Made by a program: the position numbers and the translations under genes. Below the pieces are notes generated by a model. That model did no database searches. It was not told the DNA's origin and saw only the letters and a program-made list of their open reading frames with translations. From Firmicutes bacterium HGW-Firmicutes-16 (lineage in GTDB: Bacteria > Bacillota > Clostridia > Oscillospirales > Oscillospiraceae), in contig PGZZ01000002.1 of assembly GCA_002841545.1 (NCBI GenBank), positions 424,314 through 488,313 of the forward strand: a stretch of 64,000 nt of DNA, in the 5' to 3' direction. Position 1 is the first letter of the stretch, and each line of letters opens with the position of its first letter. Positions 34,729 to 44,079 of the stretch are shown piece after piece.

Positions 34729-34748
34729 GTGGTATGTGGTTGTACCAC
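34729..34748. promoter_or_regulatory. FadR/GntR-type operator
   Basis: GTGGTA and TACCAC with 8 nt between; inside is TGGTTGTACCA (34737-34747), which fits the FadR-subfamily consensus TNGTNNNACNA exactly. It lies at the predicted transcription start of the GntR gene, so autorepression is likely. Confidence 0.6.
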
Positions 34749-34769
34749 TTTTATTCGGAGGTATGACAA

Positions 34770-35474
34770 ATGGAATTTTCAAGACTGAACGCCCCTTCAC
34801 TAAAAGAGCTGTTCATTGAGCATCTGGAGAAGATGATTTTATCCGGAAAACTGGTTATCGGGGAAAAGCTCCCTTCCGAAAGAGAGCTTGCCGAGTCCAT
34901 GCATATAAGTAGAAGCGTCGTTAACGCGGGTCTTGCGGAAATTGCGGATAAAGGTTTTTTGGAGATTATCCCCCGCAGCGGCACCTATGTCGCTGACTAT
35001 CATAAAAAGGGCAAGCTAGACACCTTGGTTTCCATCATGAAATTTAACGGCGGAACACTGCCGGATGCCGACATTCTTTCGATACTCCAAATACGCAAGG
35101 TGCTGACGGCGCTCGCACTTGATCTCGCGATGCCCAGAATTACCGACGATGAGGTCAAGCAGCTTTTCAAACATTCTGCCCTGCTTGACAAAACAAATGA
35201 CAGCACTAGAGCGGCGGAGCTTGTCTTTGAATTTGACCATCTGCTCTGCGGTTTTTCCGGTAACACGCTTTTGCCGCTTATATTCTATTCGTTTAAAGCT
35301 CCGAATACGACCCTGTTCGAAAGGTTCTTCAGGCTTTACGGCTTTGACGCTATGCGTAGACGCACGGATGCTCTTTGCCACGCAATACGCGCGCGAGACC
35401 TTGTTACTGCTAAAGAAGTCCTTGCACGCTCAATCGAAGAAACAATTTCAGGCAGTACGAGGATATATAGATAA
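34770..35474 (+). CDS. GntR family regulator, FadR subfamily
   Basis: 234 aa. The N-terminal winged helix is clear (LVIGEKLPSERELAESMHIS, then VVNAGLAEIADKGFLEIIPRSGTYV), and a helical FCD-like C-terminal ligand domain follows. GGAGGT precedes the ATG. It diverges from the Fe-S/FAD oxidoreductase-hypA pair, and both promoters carry TGGT/ACCA palindromes, so it probably controls them in response to a small carboxylate or related metabolite; the ligand is unknown. Confidence 0.88.
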   Translation: MEFSRLNAPSLKELFIEHLEKMILSGKLVIGEKLPSERELAESMHISRSVVNAGLAEIADKGFLEIIPRSGTYVADYHKKGKLDTLVSIMKFNGGTLPDADILSILQIRKVLTALALDLAMPRITDDEVKQLFKHSALLDKTNDSTRAAELVFEFDHLLCGFSGNTLLPLIFYSFKAPNTTLFERFFRLYGFDAMRRRTDALCHAIRARDLVTAKEVLARSIEETISGSTRIYR

Positions 35475-35485
35475 GCATGCAAGAA

Positions 35486-35524
35486 AAAGCTGCCGCTTAG
35501 GAAATAGTCCTAAGCGGCAGCTTT
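35486..35524. terminator. Bidirectional terminator
   Basis: AAAGCTGCCGCTTAGGA and TCCTAAGCGGCAGCTTT pair over 17 bp, followed by ATTATC on plus and TTTTC on minus. It is shared by the convergent GntR and M20 peptidase genes. Confidence 0.88.
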
Positions 35525-35528
35525 ATTA

Positions 35529-36677
35529 TCATTTTTCATGAAAACATAGCCTATTAATCGTGCTCTTGAGTATTCTTTTGCAAAGGATTATTTGCTCTAT
35601 TTCAACGTATTCGTTCGGCTTGTGTGCCATCTCAAGTCTGCCCGGACCGAATGAAACACAGTTGTAATTATTAAGCGCCACGGCGGCAACCGCGGTGTCT
35701 GTATAGCCGGGGAAAAGCTCCAGCTTCGCATCCTGTCCGCATACTTTTCGATAGGCTTCAAAAAGCGCAGTGCAGAGCTCCGAATCGCTAATACCGTAAA
35801 CGTAGGGGCGATTGCCTGTGCACTCCCAAGAAAGCCTAATTCCCGTAAACCTCGCTTCTGCGCGGCTCTTTGCTTTTATCATCAGCGCTTCAATATCTTT
35901 TTCGCCGTACGGCGGCACAGTGCGGATGTCTAGAGTTATCTTGCAGAGGTCGGGCACGACATAGGGTTGATATCCGCCGGAAATTTGCCCGAAAGTCACC
36001 GTCGTGGCCCCCATTTCGGGGTGCTCCGGCAAGCTCGTTATCAGTCCGCGAATCTCACTGATGAATTCGGCTGCCGCGGCAATTGCGTCAACACCCTTCC
36101 ACGGCGTCGACGCGTGGGCGGTCACGCCCTGCACCTGTACATGATACCAGATGCGGCCCTTATGGCATACCGAAACGGCAAGGCCGGTCGGCTCCAAGTC
36201 CATCATAAGGCTGCCCTCGGGTATTAGCCCTTCGCGAAGAACTGCTTGAATACCATTCATGTCTGCCTCTTCATCCACGGTCGCGATGAAGTATATCGTG
36301 CGTTCGGGTTTCGTCCCCTCTTCCCAGAGTTCCTCAAAAGATGACAGCGCACAGGCAAACCCCGACTTCATATCACAGGCTCCACGCCCGTAAATTCGCC
36401 CGTTCTTCTCTTCCGCTGCGAACGGAGCCGCTGTCCAGCCGTCTCCAACAACGACGGTATCCATGTGGCATATCATTACAAGCGGTGGCTTTTGCGAGTT
36501 TCCCTCGATTTTCGCAATGATGTTGAAACGTCCCGGAAGCACCTGCTGCTTTCGCACCGGAACCCCTCGGGTTTCAAGACGCTCATATATGTAATCACCG
36601 AGCCTGCCCTCTTCCACTCCGGGATTGCAGCTCTCGATTTTTACGAGCTTTTTTGTCAGTTCAACCGGATCTGTCAT
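35529..36677 (-). CDS. M20 family metallopeptidase (ArgE/DapE/ACY1-like)
   Basis: 382 aa two-zinc amidohydrolase. Visible motifs are MICHMDTVV (zinc His and neighbouring Asp), GRGACDMKSG (bridging Asp), VDEEADMNG (catalytic Glu) and a late GPGRLEMAHKPNEYV (zinc His). A dimerisation domain lies in the middle. Substrates in this family are N-acyl amino acids, succinyl-diaminopimelate or peptides; the exact one is not clear. The ATG at 36677 is chosen because GCAGGAGG precedes it; the longer frame has no ribosome site. Confidence 0.9.
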   Translation of the reverse strand: MTDPVELTKKLVKIESCNPGVEEGRLGDYIYERLETRGVPVRKQQVLPGRFNIIAKIEGNSQKPPLVMICHMDTVVVGDGWTAAPFAAEEKNGRIYGRGACDMKSGFACALSSFEELWEEGTKPERTIYFIATVDEEADMNGIQAVLREGLIPEGSLMMDLEPTGLAVSVCHKGRIWYHVQVQGVTAHASTPWKGVDAIAAAAEFISEIRGLITSLPEHPEMGATTVTFGQISGGYQPYVVPDLCKITLDIRTVPPYGEKDIEALMIKAKSRAEARFTGIRLSWECTGNRPYVYGISDSELCTALFEAYRKVCGQDAKLELFPGYTDTAVAAVALNNYNCVSFGPGRLEMAHKPNEYVEIEQIILCKRILKSTINRLCFHEK

Positions 36678-36713
36678 ATAAGCCTCCTGCACCTGTTTAC
36701 CGAACAAATTCCA

Positions 36714-36747
36714 AAGACAGCTTCCGGCTGGTACCGACCGCTGTCTT
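36714..36747. repeat. Inverted repeat between rfbA and the M20 gene
   Basis: AAGACAGC and GCTGTCTT enclose a partly self-complementary 18-nt core. No U-tract follows on the minus strand, so a weak terminator of rfbA or a leader hairpin are both possible. Confidence 0.45.
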
Positions 36748-36755
36748 GTGATTTT

Positions 36756-37631
36756 TTATCTTGTGCCATTAATGGCAAAATCCATCAAATACTTGCCGTA
36801 ATCGGACATTTGAATCTTTTCCGCTACCGAAAGAAGTTTCTCACAGGAAATCAGCCCCGTTTTATAGGCGACCTCCTCAAGACAGCCAATTTCCTCTCCG
36901 GTATTGTTCTTATAGTCCCTTATAGCGCAGGCGGCATCCAGCAAAGAGCTGGAATTGCCTGTGTCAAACCAAGTGACATCTTTATCGAGCGGTACGACTT
37001 GAAGCTCGCCCATTTCGAGATATGCACTGTTTACTGAGGTTATCTCAAGCTCTCCCCTTGCGGACGGTTCAATTTTTTTTGCAATCTCAATGACTCTGTT
37101 GTCATAAAAATAGAGTCCGGGAATGATATAGTTTGATTTTGGATGCTGCGGTTTTTCCTCAATGCTGATGACTTTTCCGGTACTGTCGAATTCTACAACA
37201 CCAAAGGGTCTGGGATCATCCATATAGCAGCCGAATACTGTAGCTCCGACTTTGCTCCGACTTGCTTCCATCAGCTTCTCGTGCAGGTTTTTACCGAAAA
37301 AGATATTGTCCCCTAAGGCGAGGCAGGAGCTATCGTCACCAATGAAGTCGGCACCTAAAATGAATGCGTCGGCTATGCCTCTTCTCTCAAACTGTCTGAT
37401 ATAAGTTATTTTCGCCCCGAAACTGTCGCCATTTCCGAGGAGATGCTCAAATTGCGGCTGATCGTCAGGCGGTACTATTATTAGAATATCTGTAATCCCC
37501 ATTTCGAGAAGCAGGGAAAGCGGATAATAAATCATCGGTTTATCGTAAACAGGCAAAAGCGGCTTGCATACTGAATGTGTTATCGGGTATAGGCGGGTGC
37601 CTTTGCCCGCTGCAAGAATTATTCCTTTCAT
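36756..37631 (-). CDS. rfbA: Glucose-1-phosphate thymidylyltransferase
   Basis: Makes dTDP-glucose from glucose 1-phosphate and dTTP, the first step towards dTDP-rhamnose and related sugars. N-terminal nucleotide loop GIILAAGKGTRLYP, then KPLLPVYDKPMIYYPLS, IEEKPQHPKSNYIIPGLYFY and a late DTGNSSSLLDA. Length 291 aa is typical. The other rfb genes are not in the window, so the gene stands alone. Confidence 0.93.
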   Translation of the reverse strand: MKGIILAAGKGTRLYPITHSVCKPLLPVYDKPMIYYPLSLLLEMGITDILIIVPPDDQPQFEHLLGNGDSFGAKITYIRQFERRGIADAFILGADFIGDDSSCLALGDNIFFGKNLHEKLMEASRSKVGATVFGCYMDDPRPFGVVEFDSTGKVISIEEKPQHPKSNYIIPGLYFYDNRVIEIAKKIEPSARGELEITSVNSAYLEMGELQVVPLDKDVTWFDTGNSSSLLDAACAIRDYKNNTGEEIGCLEEVAYKTGLISCEKLLSVAEKIQMSDYGKYLMDFAINGTR

Positions 37632-37750
37632 TTTGACCTCCGAAATCGCAAATAGCGGAATTTCAGTCTGAGTATATCACAACAGCTGAATAGTTCAAGT
37701 TATTATAATAAGCTTCGAGACGCTTGCTACACTAATACATATTACGTTCT

Positions 37751-37784
37751 AAGGCAGGTATTCGATTCTATCGATACCTGCCTT
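37751..37784. repeat. Inverted repeat downstream of prfB
   Basis: AAGGCAGGTAT and ATACCTGCCTT with a 12-nt partly self-complementary centre, 10 nt past the prfB stop. The minus-strand flank is AGAACG, so U-tract-dependent termination is doubtful. Confidence 0.5.
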
Positions 37785-37794
37785 TAAAATTCTC

Positions 37795-38901
37795 TTATTT
37801 CGCGGCGTTCATGGCGAGGTAGGCATTTATAAAGCCGTCAAGGTCGCCGTCCATAACGGCGTTAATATTGCCGTTTTCATAGTTCGTGCGATGATCCTTC
37901 GCAAGCGTGTAAGGCATGAAAACATAGGAACGGATCTGGCTGCCCCACTCAATCTTCATCTGAACACCCTTGATGTCCTCCACCTTCTCAAGATGCTGGC
38001 GCTCCTTGATTTCTGCAAGACGGGCCCTGAGCATACTCATCGCATATTCACGGTTTTGGTGCTGGCTGCGTTCCGTCTGGCATGAAACGACCACTCCAGA
38101 GGGAATGTGCGTGATGCGTATGGCGCTTTCTGTTTTGTTGATGTGCTGACCGCCTGCGCCTGATGCTCTATAGGTATCAACCCTAAGATCCTCAGTACGG
38201 ATTTCAATATCCGCTTCGTCGGTTATCGCCGGCATGACCTCGATTGCCGCAAAGCTCGTATGACGGCGGCCGGATGCATCGAAGGGCGAGATGCGCACAA
38301 GTCGGTGAATACCGTTCTCGCTTTTTAAAAAGCCGTAAGCGTTTTCTCCCTCGATTGAAATGGTTGCGCTCTTGATACCCGCTTCATCGCCATCCAGATA
38401 GTCCAGTGTTTTACAGGTGAAGCCGTGTCTATCCGCCCAGTGCTGATACATACGGAAAAGCATCTGCGTCCAATCCTGCGCCTCCGTCCCGCCCGCACCC
38501 GCGTGGAAGGACAAAATTGCGCCTAGTGCGTCATACTCGCCAATCAGGAGCGTCGAAAGCCTAGCCTCCTGAAGCTTTTTTTCAAAGGTGGCGTAGCCAC
38601 GAACCAGCTCGTCCAGCATCGATTCGTCATTTTCCTCAAGAGCCATCTCGCAGATTGTATAGAGGTCATCAAAGGCGTCCTGCATCTTCTTGAAGCCTTC
38701 GTACTTGGCTTTTAGCTGCTTTGTTCTTTTTAAAATCTTCTGCGAGTTTTCAAGGTCTTCCCAGAAACCTTCTTCTTCCGCATGCCTTTCAAGCTCGGCA
38801 ATCTCTCTTAGCGCATCCTCAAGTTTGAGTGCGACACCCAAGTCGTCGAGCGTTGGCTTTATATTGTTAAGTTTGACTTTGTACTCTTCGAATTCAAGCA
38901 T
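37795..38901 (-). CDS. prfB: Peptide chain release factor 2
   Basis: Releases peptides at UGA and UAA. The SPF motif (ISPFDASGRRHTSFAA) identifies RF2, and GAGGQHINKTESAIR carries the catalytic GGQ. At 368 aa it is full length in one continuous frame: the programmed frameshift with an in-frame UGA near codon 25, known from many bacteria, is not present. It has its own promoter (38938-38966). Confidence 0.96.
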   Translation of the reverse strand: MLEFEEYKVKLNNIKPTLDDLGVALKLEDALREIAELERHAEEEGFWEDLENSQKILKRTKQLKAKYEGFKKMQDAFDDLYTICEMALEENDESMLDELVRGYATFEKKLQEARLSTLLIGEYDALGAILSFHAGAGGTEAQDWTQMLFRMYQHWADRHGFTCKTLDYLDGDEAGIKSATISIEGENAYGFLKSENGIHRLVRISPFDASGRRHTSFAAIEVMPAITDEADIEIRTEDLRVDTYRASGAGGQHINKTESAIRITHIPSGVVVSCQTERSQHQNREYAMSMLRARLAEIKERQHLEKVEDIKGVQMKIEWGSQIRSYVFMPYTLAKDHRTNYENGNINAVMDGDLDGFINAYLAMNAAK

Positions 38902-38937
38902 ATAAATATTTCATTCCCCTTGCAATATGTACCACAT

Positions 38938-38966
38938 AGTATAAACAATTATTGCCTCCTTGTAAA
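38938..38966 (-). promoter_or_regulatory. SigA-type promoter of prfB
   Basis: On the minus strand TTTACA, a 17-bp spacer and TATACT; the leader to the ATG at 38901 is about 30 nt. Confidence 0.65.
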
Positions 38967-39099
38967 TAGTATCTGTCATGCAAAACGATTTTCGGTTTGT
39001 GCGGCACTCATTTTTGCCTTGTTAATCTGACGCTGTGGGAAAAAACGGTGAAATAAATTCAAAAAGTTTCTGTTTGGACTTTTATTTAGTTTTTAGATT

Positions 39100-39108
39100 T
39101 GTTATAAT
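39100..39108 (+). promoter_or_regulatory. Extended -10 promoter of prs
   Basis: TGTTATAAT, an extended -10 element without a good -35 at the right distance. The leader of about 55 nt contains a small hairpin (GGGCGCT/AGCGTCC). Confidence 0.6.
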
Positions 39109-39170
39109 GCTCTTGATAAGTAGTGGGCGCTTTAGCGTCCTAGAGAAAACAAAAAGAGAGGACGATAAAA

Positions 39171-40130
39171 GTGATTTCACACGGCAAAGAAATCAAGGTT
39201 TTCGCCGGGAACTCGAATCCAGTTCTTGCAACGGGAATATGCAAAAAACTCGACCAGGAGCTGGGAAAATCGGTAGCAACGGCATTTTCGGACGGAGAGA
39301 TATCTATATCTATCAATGAGCCCGTCCGTGGAGCCGATGTTTTCATCGTACAATCCACCTGCGGCCCGGTTAATAACAACCTGATGGAAATGCTCATCAT
39401 GATAGACGCAATGCGCAGAGCTTCCGCCGGACGTATCACGGCAGTTATGCCGTATTTCGGATATGGCCGTCAGGACAGAAAAACTAAGAGCCGCGACCCC
39501 ATTTCAGCAAAACTTGTAGCCAACCTCATCACAGAAGCTGGCGCGGACAGGGTTCTCACCATGGACCTCCACGCCTCCCAAATTCAGGGCTTTTTCGATA
39601 TACCCGTGGACAACCTCATGGGCAGCCCGCTATTTGCCAATTACTACATCAACAAGTTCGGCGCCAATAATCCCGACTGCATCGTTGTATCTCCCGATGT
39701 CGGAAGCGTTGCCAGAGCAAGAAAATTCTCTCAAAAGATCGGAATGAACTTTGCAATCGTCGATAAACGCCGCGAAAAAGCGAACAGCTCCGAAGTCATG
39801 AACATAATCGGTGAGGTTAGAGGCAAAACCGTCATCATGCTCGACGATATGGTTGACACCGCGGGAAGCCTCTGCGGCGCTGCAAAAGCTCTCATAGACA
39901 TAGGCGGAGCAAAAGAGATTTTTGCCTGCGCGTCCCACGGCGTCCTCTCCGGACCCGCGATTGAGCGCATTGAAGAAAGCTACATCAAGGAGCTCGTTCT
40001 GCTCGATACGATTCCCTACCCTGTTAAGAAAAAATGCAAGAAGATAAAATACCTCTCCGTCGATTCCCTCTTTGCTGAGGCAATCGGCCGCATTTATGAG
40101 GAAGTTTCAATATCCTCACTGTTCGACTAA
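39171..40130 (+). CDS. prs: Ribose-phosphate pyrophosphokinase
   Basis: Makes PRPP from ribose 5-phosphate and ATP. Motifs: FSDGEISISINEPVRG, the flexible-loop ATP site YFGYGRQDRKTKSRDPIS, DLHASQIQGFFDIPVDNL, and the PRPP-binding DDMVDTAGSL. Length 319 aa is typical. The start codon is GTG at 39171 with GAGAGGA upstream. It precedes pth as in Bacillus (gcaD-prs-ctc-pth), but ctc is missing. Confidence 0.96.
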   Translation: MISHGKEIKVFAGNSNPVLATGICKKLDQELGKSVATAFSDGEISISINEPVRGADVFIVQSTCGPVNNNLMEMLIMIDAMRRASAGRITAVMPYFGYGRQDRKTKSRDPISAKLVANLITEAGADRVLTMDLHASQIQGFFDIPVDNLMGSPLFANYYINKFGANNPDCIVVSPDVGSVARARKFSQKIGMNFAIVDKRREKANSSEVMNIIGEVRGKTVIMLDDMVDTAGSLCGAAKALIDIGGAKEIFACASHGVLSGPAIERIEESYIKELVLLDTIPYPVKKKCKKIKYLSVDSLFAEAIGRIYEEVSISSLFD

Positions 40131-40248
40131 TATTTTGTTTTGTCTGATATATTCTGTTTGACGGCATAAGATTGTCCATAGGCTCCGTTTTCAAGCGAGC
40201 CGTTTAATGTGCTTTGTTTGGTCAGGCGGCGAAAGGACACATATAGTT

Positions 40249-40845
40249 ATGCTTTTTAAGAATTCGTCCGGCGGCGCTAGTTGGATGGTCGTTTTCCTCG
40301 GGAACCCGGGACCGCGATATACGGGTTCCCGCCATAACGTCGGTTTTCTCGCTGCAGACAAACTGGAAAAGCTCGAAAACATAAAAATCAGCAAGCTTCG
40401 CTTTAACGCGCTAACTGCTCTTTGCACACTAGGCGGTGAAAAAGTGCTGGTAATGAAGCCTCAGACCTACATGAATCTTTCCGGTAACGCCGTGGCTCCC
40501 GCCGCGGCTTACTACAAAATACCCGCCGAGCACGTAATCATCGTCTGTGACGACATCGCTCTTCCCGTCGGAAAGCTGCGCATCCGCACTAAGGGCTCGT
40601 CAGGCGGACATAATGGGCTAAAAAGCATCATTTCCGCCTTAGGAACCGAAGAATTCCCTCGAGTCAAAATCGGAGTCGGTGCGCCTCCAAAAAACGAGAC
40701 CGAGGAAGATATGATAAACTGGGTCTTAGGGATTTTTCACGGTAGCGAAGCAGCCACGATTGCGGAAATGTGCGAAACTGCCGCAAAGGCCTGTCCCGTC
40801 ATTATCTCTGGCGGCGCGGACAAAGCTATGAATATCTACAATTGA
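40249..40845 (+). CDS. pth: Peptidyl-tRNA hydrolase
   Basis: Recycles peptidyl-tRNA released from stalled ribosomes. FLGNPGPRYTGSRHNVGF contains the catalytic His, VCDDIALPVG the conserved Asp, and GSSGGHNGLKSI the conserved loop. I place the start at ATG 40249 with GAAAGGA 11 nt upstream; this gives a 12-residue N-terminal extension relative to most Pth proteins. The ATG at 40285 would give the usual N-terminus but has no ribosome site. The stop lies inside the terminator. Confidence 0.93.
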   Translation: MLFKNSSGGASWMVVFLGNPGPRYTGSRHNVGFLAADKLEKLENIKISKLRFNALTALCTLGGEKVLVMKPQTYMNLSGNAVAPAAAYYKIPAEHVIIVCDDIALPVGKLRIRTKGSSGGHNGLKSIISALGTEEFPRVKIGVGAPPKNETEEDMINWVLGIFHGSEAATIAEMCETAAKACPVIISGGADKAMNIYN

Positions 40846-40872
40846 CAGCGGGAGCATACTCCCGCTGTTTTA
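40845..40872 (+). terminator. Intrinsic terminator of prs-pth
   Basis: ACAGCGGGAG and CTCCCGCTGT with loop cata, followed by TTTTAAT. The stem begins in the pth stop codon. Confidence 0.9.
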
Positions 40873-40924
40873 ATAACAGACTCCGCGTCACCGCTTTATA
40901 AATCAGTACAAAGGTTGTGAGACC

Positions 40925-42802
40925 ATGACCAAAAAACAAGTCGATATTTTTTCCGAGAGTTTTGCCGCAGGGATTTGCTCCCGTGCCGGCGATTATCTCG
41001 GTGCTCAAATAACTCAGGACGGCACTGTTTTTCGCGTCTGGGCACCGAGTGCCTTGAAAGTTTCCGTAGTAGGCGATTTCAACGGCTGGACGCTCGACGC
41101 AGCGCCCATGAAAAGCATCGGAGGCGGTATTTGGGAAACCGAAATCACGGAGGTTCCCGTCCTGTCATCGTATAAATTCGCGGTTTCCGCAAAGGACGGG
41201 CAGACTCTCTGGAAATCGGACCCCTATGGGACTTATTCGGAGCTTCGCCCCTCCACTGCGTCAAAGCTGTATGAACTTGACGGCTATAATTGGGGCGACG
41301 ATAAATGGCTAGAGCATCGTCGGACCCACAAAGTCTATAACACCCCCCTGAGTATTTATGAGATTCATCCCGGTTCGTGGAAACGCCACGAAGACGGAGA
41401 ATTCTTGAGCTACCGCGAACTCAGTGAGGAGCTTATACCCTATATCATAGAACTGGGTTTCACACACATCGAGCTTATGCCGGTGACAGAATTTCCGTAC
41501 GACGGCTCCTGGGGTTACCAGTGTACGGGCTACTTTGCCGCAACTTCAAGATATGGAACTCCGCACGACCTTATGAGCTTCATTGACTCTTGCCATAAGG
41601 CAGGTATTGGAGTGATCATGGACTGGGTTCCCGCACATTTCCCAAAGGATCCGCACGGTCTGGTCGAATTTGACGGCACGAGGCTCTATGAGGATTTAGA
41701 CCCACTCATGGCGGAGCATCCTAGCTGGGGCACTCGCATATTTGACTTTGCCAAGGGCGGGGTTCGGAGCTTTTTAATCTCCTCCGCACTGTTCTGGCTT
41801 GAAAAATATCACATCGACGGTTTACGAGTTGACGCCGTTGCCTCTATGCTCTACCTTGATTACGACAGAAAAAAGGGGAAATGGAAACCGAACAAATTCG
41901 GCGGCAGAGAAAACCTGAACGCAGTTGAATTCATTAGAAACCTTAACGAGGCCTGCTTTGCTTTTGACGACAGCATCATGATGATTGCAGAGGAAAGCAC
42001 AGCTTGGCCGCTCGTTACGGCTCCAACCGATATAGGAGGATTGGGCTTCAACCTCAAATGGAACATGGGCTGGATGAATGACAACCTTCGCTATCTGAAA
42101 ACAGACCCTTATTTCCGAGCTGGCTGTCACCAAGACCTCACCTTTTCGCTAATGTACGCCTTTTCGGAGAATTATGTTTTGCCGCTTTCGCACGACGAGG
42201 TCGTGCATATGAAGGGCTCGCTCATGGGTAAGGCTCCCGGCACCCTAGAGCAGAAATTCGCAGGCGTTCGGGCTTTCTGGGCCTATATGCTCGCGCATCC
42301 CGGAAAAAAACTGCTGTTTATGGGTGCAGAGCTCGGACAACTCAGTGAATGGAACTTCGAGTCCTCGCTTCCGTGGGAGCTGCTTGAAAAGCCGGAAAAC
42401 TCTGCGCTGAATTTCTTCTTCAAGGAGATCAATAAGTTCTACCGCTCAAGTCGTCCGCTCTGGGACATTGATTTTGACGACCGCGGGTTTAAGTGGATTT
42501 GCGCAGACGAGAGCATGAAGAACATCATCGGCTTCATCAGGAAGGATCATACCGGGCGCGAGCTTGTTTTCGTCTGCAATTTTTCGGGTGTTGCTGTCCG
42601 TGATTTTCGTCTTGGCGTTTCCGGTCCCGGAAAATATATGGTTTTGCTCTCGACAAACGAGAGCAGATTCGGCGGAAGCGGCGAACTTCATGAGGGCAAA
42701 TATTTTATTGTCGAGAAAACGCCACAACACGGTCTATCTCACTCGATTTCAATGTATATTCCTCCACTTACCGCAGTATTCATGCATAGAACTAGAGCTT
42801 GA
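40925..42802 (+). CDS. glgB: 1,4-alpha-glucan branching enzyme
   Basis: Introduces alpha-1,6 branches in glycogen. An N-terminal CBM48 (TVFRVWAPSALKVSVVGDF) is followed by a GH13 barrel with the four conserved regions: MDWVPAHFPKD, GLRVDAVASM (nucleophile Asp), IAEESTAWP (acid Glu) and LPLSHDEVVH. Length 625 aa is typical of the single-CBM48 type. First gene of the glycogen cluster, preceded by the prs-pth terminator, so a promoter should lie in 40873-40910. Its stop is 80 bp before glgC. Confidence 0.96.
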   Translation: MTKKQVDIFSESFAAGICSRAGDYLGAQITQDGTVFRVWAPSALKVSVVGDFNGWTLDAAPMKSIGGGIWETEITEVPVLSSYKFAVSAKDGQTLWKSDPYGTYSELRPSTASKLYELDGYNWGDDKWLEHRRTHKVYNTPLSIYEIHPGSWKRHEDGEFLSYRELSEELIPYIIELGFTHIELMPVTEFPYDGSWGYQCTGYFAATSRYGTPHDLMSFIDSCHKAGIGVIMDWVPAHFPKDPHGLVEFDGTRLYEDLDPLMAEHPSWGTRIFDFAKGGVRSFLISSALFWLEKYHIDGLRVDAVASMLYLDYDRKKGKWKPNKFGGRENLNAVEFIRNLNEACFAFDDSIMMIAEESTAWPLVTAPTDIGGLGFNLKWNMGWMNDNLRYLKTDPYFRAGCHQDLTFSLMYAFSENYVLPLSHDEVVHMKGSLMGKAPGTLEQKFAGVRAFWAYMLAHPGKKLLFMGAELGQLSEWNFESSLPWELLEKPENSALNFFFKEINKFYRSSRPLWDIDFDDRGFKWICADESMKNIIGFIRKDHTGRELVFVCNFSGVAVRDFRLGVSGPGKYMVLLSTNESRFGGSGELHEGKYFIVEKTPQHGLSHSISMYIPPLTAVFMHRTRA

Positions 42803-42882
42803 TTCCCACTTTTCAGCAATAGTTCCTTGATAACACAGCGACGCAACATAGTACAGTATCAATCAGAATCGGAGGCTCGCGT

Positions 42883-44079
42883 ATGAAAAAGGAGTGTATC
42901 GCAATGCTGCTCGCAGGAGGACAGGGTTCAAGACTCTACTCTTTAACGAGCAGAGCTGCAAAGCCCATCATGCCCTTCGGCGGCAAATATCGGATAATCG
43001 ATTTCCCTCTCTCAAACTGTGCGAATTCAGGCATCAACGTCGTCGGCGTACTTACACAATATCAGCCGTTGCAGCTTAACAGCTACATCGGCAGCGGACA
43101 GCCCTGGGATATGGACATTTCCCGAGGCGGCGTCTATATACTTCCGCCCTACCAGAGCGCCGGCTCTAAAGGCGAATGGTTTTCAGGTACCGCGAATGCC
43201 ATTTATCAGAACATCGCTTTCGCGGATTTGTGGGAACCCGAATATGTGCTCATACTAAGCGGCGACCATATATATAAAATGGATTATGCCGATATGCTCG
43301 AACAGCACAAAGAGCACGGAGCGGACTGCACAATAGCTGTTATACAGGTGCCGTTGGAAGAAGCCTCACGTTTCGGTATTATGTCAACCGACGAAAAAGG
43401 GTTCGTCACCAAATTTGCTGAAAAACCTAAAGAGCCTGAAAGTGATCTCGCCTCTATGGGCATTTATATATTCACATGGCAGAAGCTCAAGAAGTACCTC
43501 ATTGAGGACGAACAGAACCCGCAGTCTGAAAAGGACTTTGGGAAAAACATTATTCCCAATATGCTCAATTCCGGCGAAAAGCTCTGGGCCTATTCCTTTA
43601 ACGGCTACTGGCGTGATGTCGGAACGATAGACAGCCTTTGGGAATCGAACATGGATATGCTTGCGCCCGCTTTAATCGACTTATACGACCGCTCGTGGCC
43701 TATAAGGAGCAGAAGCCCCATCAAGCCCCCGCACTACATCGGCGAAAATGCCGAAATACGCCACAGTATCGTAACCGAAGGCTGCGATATTCGAGGAACG
43801 GTCTCAAACTCTGTTTTGAGCAGCGGTGTTTCTGTCGGCGAGGGCGCTGTGGTCAATTACAGCATTCTGATGCCTGGCTGCGAAATCGGAAAAAACGCAA
43901 TTGTGGAGTATTCGATAATCGGCGAAAACGCCGTCATAGGCGAAGGTGCCGCCGTCGGCTCCCCTCCGAATGGGATGTCCGATATTAAAATCACGACCTG
44001 CGGCCCCGACTCGGCAGTAAATGCAAGCGCCCGAGTTGAAGCCGGCGCAATGATATACTCGGATAGGAGGGGTAAATAA
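42883..44079 (+). CDS. glgC: Glucose-1-phosphate adenylyltransferase, catalytic subunit
   Basis: Makes ADP-glucose, the committed step of glycogen synthesis. It has the pyrophosphorylase loop [28 protein letters not shown], the sugar-phosphate site [11 protein letters not shown], and a C-terminal left-handed beta helix (repeats like [13 protein letters not shown]). Length 398 aa. GGAGG precedes the ATG. Its stop overlaps the glgD start (TAATG), as expected for stoichiometric GlgC-GlgD synthesis. Confidence 0.96.
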   Translation: MKKECIAMLLAGGQGSRLYSLTSRAAKPIMPFGGKYRIIDFPLSNCANSGINVVGVLTQYQPLQLNSYIGSGQPWDMDISRGGVYILPPYQSAGSKGEWFSGTANAIYQNIAFADLWEPEYVLILSGDHIYKMDYADMLEQHKEHGADCTIAVIQVPLEEASRFGIMSTDEKGFVTKFAEKPKEPESDLASMGIYIFTWQKLKKYLIEDEQNPQSEKDFGKNIIPNMLNSGEKLWAYSFNGYWRDVGTIDSLWESNMDMLAPALIDLYDRSWPIRSRSPIKPPHYIGENAEIRHSIVTEGCDIRGTVSNSVLSSGVSVGEGAVVNYSILMPGCEIGKNAIVEYSIIGENAVIGEGAAVGSPPNGMSDIKITTCGPDSAVNASARVEAGAMIYSDRRGK

